From NCBI RefSeq assembly GCF_001189845.1, contig NZ_LFLZ01000089.1, positions 1-33,184 of the forward strand: a DNA stretch of 33,184 nucleotides, read 5' to 3'. How positions within the stretch are numbered: position 1 is the first letter of the stretch; the number at the start of each line of letters is the position of its first letter. The translations under genes were made by a program, and so were the position numbers. Of the stretch, positions 32,560 through 33,184 are shown in pieces. The notes below the pieces were generated by a model that saw only the letters and a list, made by a program, of their open reading frames with translations, ran no database searches and had not been told where the DNA came from. The DNA is from Bradyrhizobium tropiciagri (GTDB lineage Bacteria; Pseudomonadota; Alphaproteobacteria; Rhizobiales; Xanthobacteraceae).

Positions 32560-32850
32560 TCAGATCACGTTGGGATAGATGTAATAGGCGATCACCCGCT
32601 GGAGGAACATGATGATCAGGATCACGATGATCGGCGAGATATCAAGGCCGCCCAGATTCGGCATCACGTTGCGAATCGGCCGCAGCACCGGCTCGGTGAT
32701 CCGGTAGAGGAACTCGGCCACCGCCGAGACGAATTGGTTGCGCGTGTTGACCACATTGAAGGCGACCAGCCAGGACAGGATGGCGGAGGCGATCAGGAGC
32801 CAGACATAGAGGTCGAGGACGATGATGACGATGTCGAGAACAGCGCGCAT
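32560..32850 (-). CDS. YggT-family membrane protein
   Basis: 96 residues, the usual length of a YggT repeat unit. Two membrane segments (VLDIVIIVLDLYVWLLIASAILSWL and ISPIIVILIIMFLQRVIAYYI) flank the amphipathic family signature FLYRITEPVLRPIRNVMPNLGGLD. The family is linked to osmotic tolerance and cell-shape or division functions in other bacteria; not firmly assigned. The start at 32850 is chosen because it gives this canonical length; a frame open to 32913 would add a weak N-terminus. First gene of the yggT-DUF167-folD operon. Confidence 0.92.
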   Translation of the reverse strand: MRAVLDIVIIVLDLYVWLLIASAILSWLVAFNVVNTRNQFVSAVAEFLYRITEPVLRPIRNVMPNLGGLDISPIIVILIIMFLQRVIAYYIYPNVI

Positions 32851-32924
32851 ATGTTGGGAGCTCGCGGGTGGGACGACCAATTGAAGCGCAACGAGACCGG
32901 ACTGAGCCGCCATCGCGCGTTTGA

Positions 32925-32995
32925 GCAGGATCTTCTCGGAAAACCGCTACACGCTTTTCGCTAACGCGGCCCGCCGGGTCCGGATCATGCTCTAA
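32925..32995. repeat. Degenerate family D repeat
   Basis: Reads like the reverse of the 4310-4353 element: GGATCTTCTCGGAAAACCGC ... ACGCTTTTCG, then CTAACGCGGCC and GTCCGGATCATGCTCTAA. It overlaps the region upstream of yggT and may carry part of its promoter. Confidence 0.5.
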
Positions 32996-33002
32996 ATATC
33001 GG

Positions 33003-33048
33003 TTCGGCCCCCCGCAAACAAGGGAAGTTCCCGGCGGGACGGGCCGAA
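33003..33048. repeat. Nested inverted repeat upstream of the tRNA
   Basis: Outer arms TTCGGCCC (33003-33010) and GGGCCGAA (33041-33048), with a perfect inner palindrome GGGAAGTTCCC (33022-33032). It could form a cruciform or a long hairpin. Its role is unknown. Confidence 0.5.
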
Positions 33049-33067
33049 AACCGTTGTTTCACCGTTC

Positions 33068-33095
33068 TTGACTTGGCCTTGGGCGGGACTGTAAA
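33068..33095 (+). promoter_or_regulatory. Sigma-70 promoter of the tRNA-Ala gene
   Basis: TTGACT (33068-33073), 16-bp spacer, TGTAAA (33090-33095), giving a start near 33102 and a precursor leader of about 40 nt before the mature tRNA. Confidence 0.6.
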
Positions 33096-33142
33096 TGGCG
33101 CCCGACTGACGGCCGGGATACTCAGCAACACCCGGCCGCAAT

Positions 33143-33184
<42 letters not shown>

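Overview
The window looks like chromosomal backbone of an alphaproteobacterium of the Bradyrhizobium / Rhodopseudomonas group (Nitrobacteraceae). The grounds are high GC in all genes, an IalB-family protein, a Pro/Ala-rich OmpA-domain protein, a Crp/Fnr-type regulator beside a single-domain receiver, and several families of short palindromic intergenic repeats that I know from that group. No phage, IS element, plasmid gene or CRISPR array was seen. The genus is inferred, not proven.

Layout. 1-1850: 3' part of an OmpA-domain protein and a strong terminator. 1980-4958: alkaline phosphatase (frameshifted between signal peptide and mature domain), a SnoaL-like protein, and a divergent TetR regulator whose two operators sit on the SnoaL-gene promoter. 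5157-10099 (all minus): ialB-like gene, rlmN (frameshifted), small membrane protein, PAP2 phosphatase, argG, separated by repeats. 10275-13143: SDR and zinc-free MDR oxidoreductases (divergent), DUF1232, pterin dehydratase. 13368-17924: orphan TAXI-type binding protein, Tat-exported PhoD phosphatase behind a PHO-box-like site, and an amidase. 17951-20493: unknown exported protein and receiver protein (minus) divergent from a Crp/Fnr regulator with an EcfG-type promoter.

20683-23644 is the most unusual part: a tightly packed plus-strand operon with an Lgt-like membrane protein (lacking two signature residues of true Lgt), a Cys-rich radical SAM enzyme resembling the MJ0619/tetraether-synthase group, and three small paralogous two-helix membrane proteins sharing a Pro-rich head and an S-G-C...LLLPG motif. 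The first three genes overlap, so they are probably translated together. I propose a membrane-lipid or protein-lipidation function, as inference only.

23929-33184: typA/bipA with a structured leader, a flavin amine oxidase-like protein, a minus operon (DUF2269, SDR-DoxX fusion, DCC protein), a GNAT acetyltransferase behind a perfect CtrA-type box, inorganic pyrophosphatase, a minus operon yggT-DUF167-folD (folD frameshifted), and the first 42 nt of a tRNA-Ala(CGC) cut by the window end.

Three genes (alkaline phosphatase, rlmN, folD) each lack exactly one G/C base. In each case adding one base restores a continuous family-typical protein. Because rlmN and folD are normally conserved single-copy genes, sequencing or assembly error is the leading explanation and should be excluded before calling them pseudogenes.
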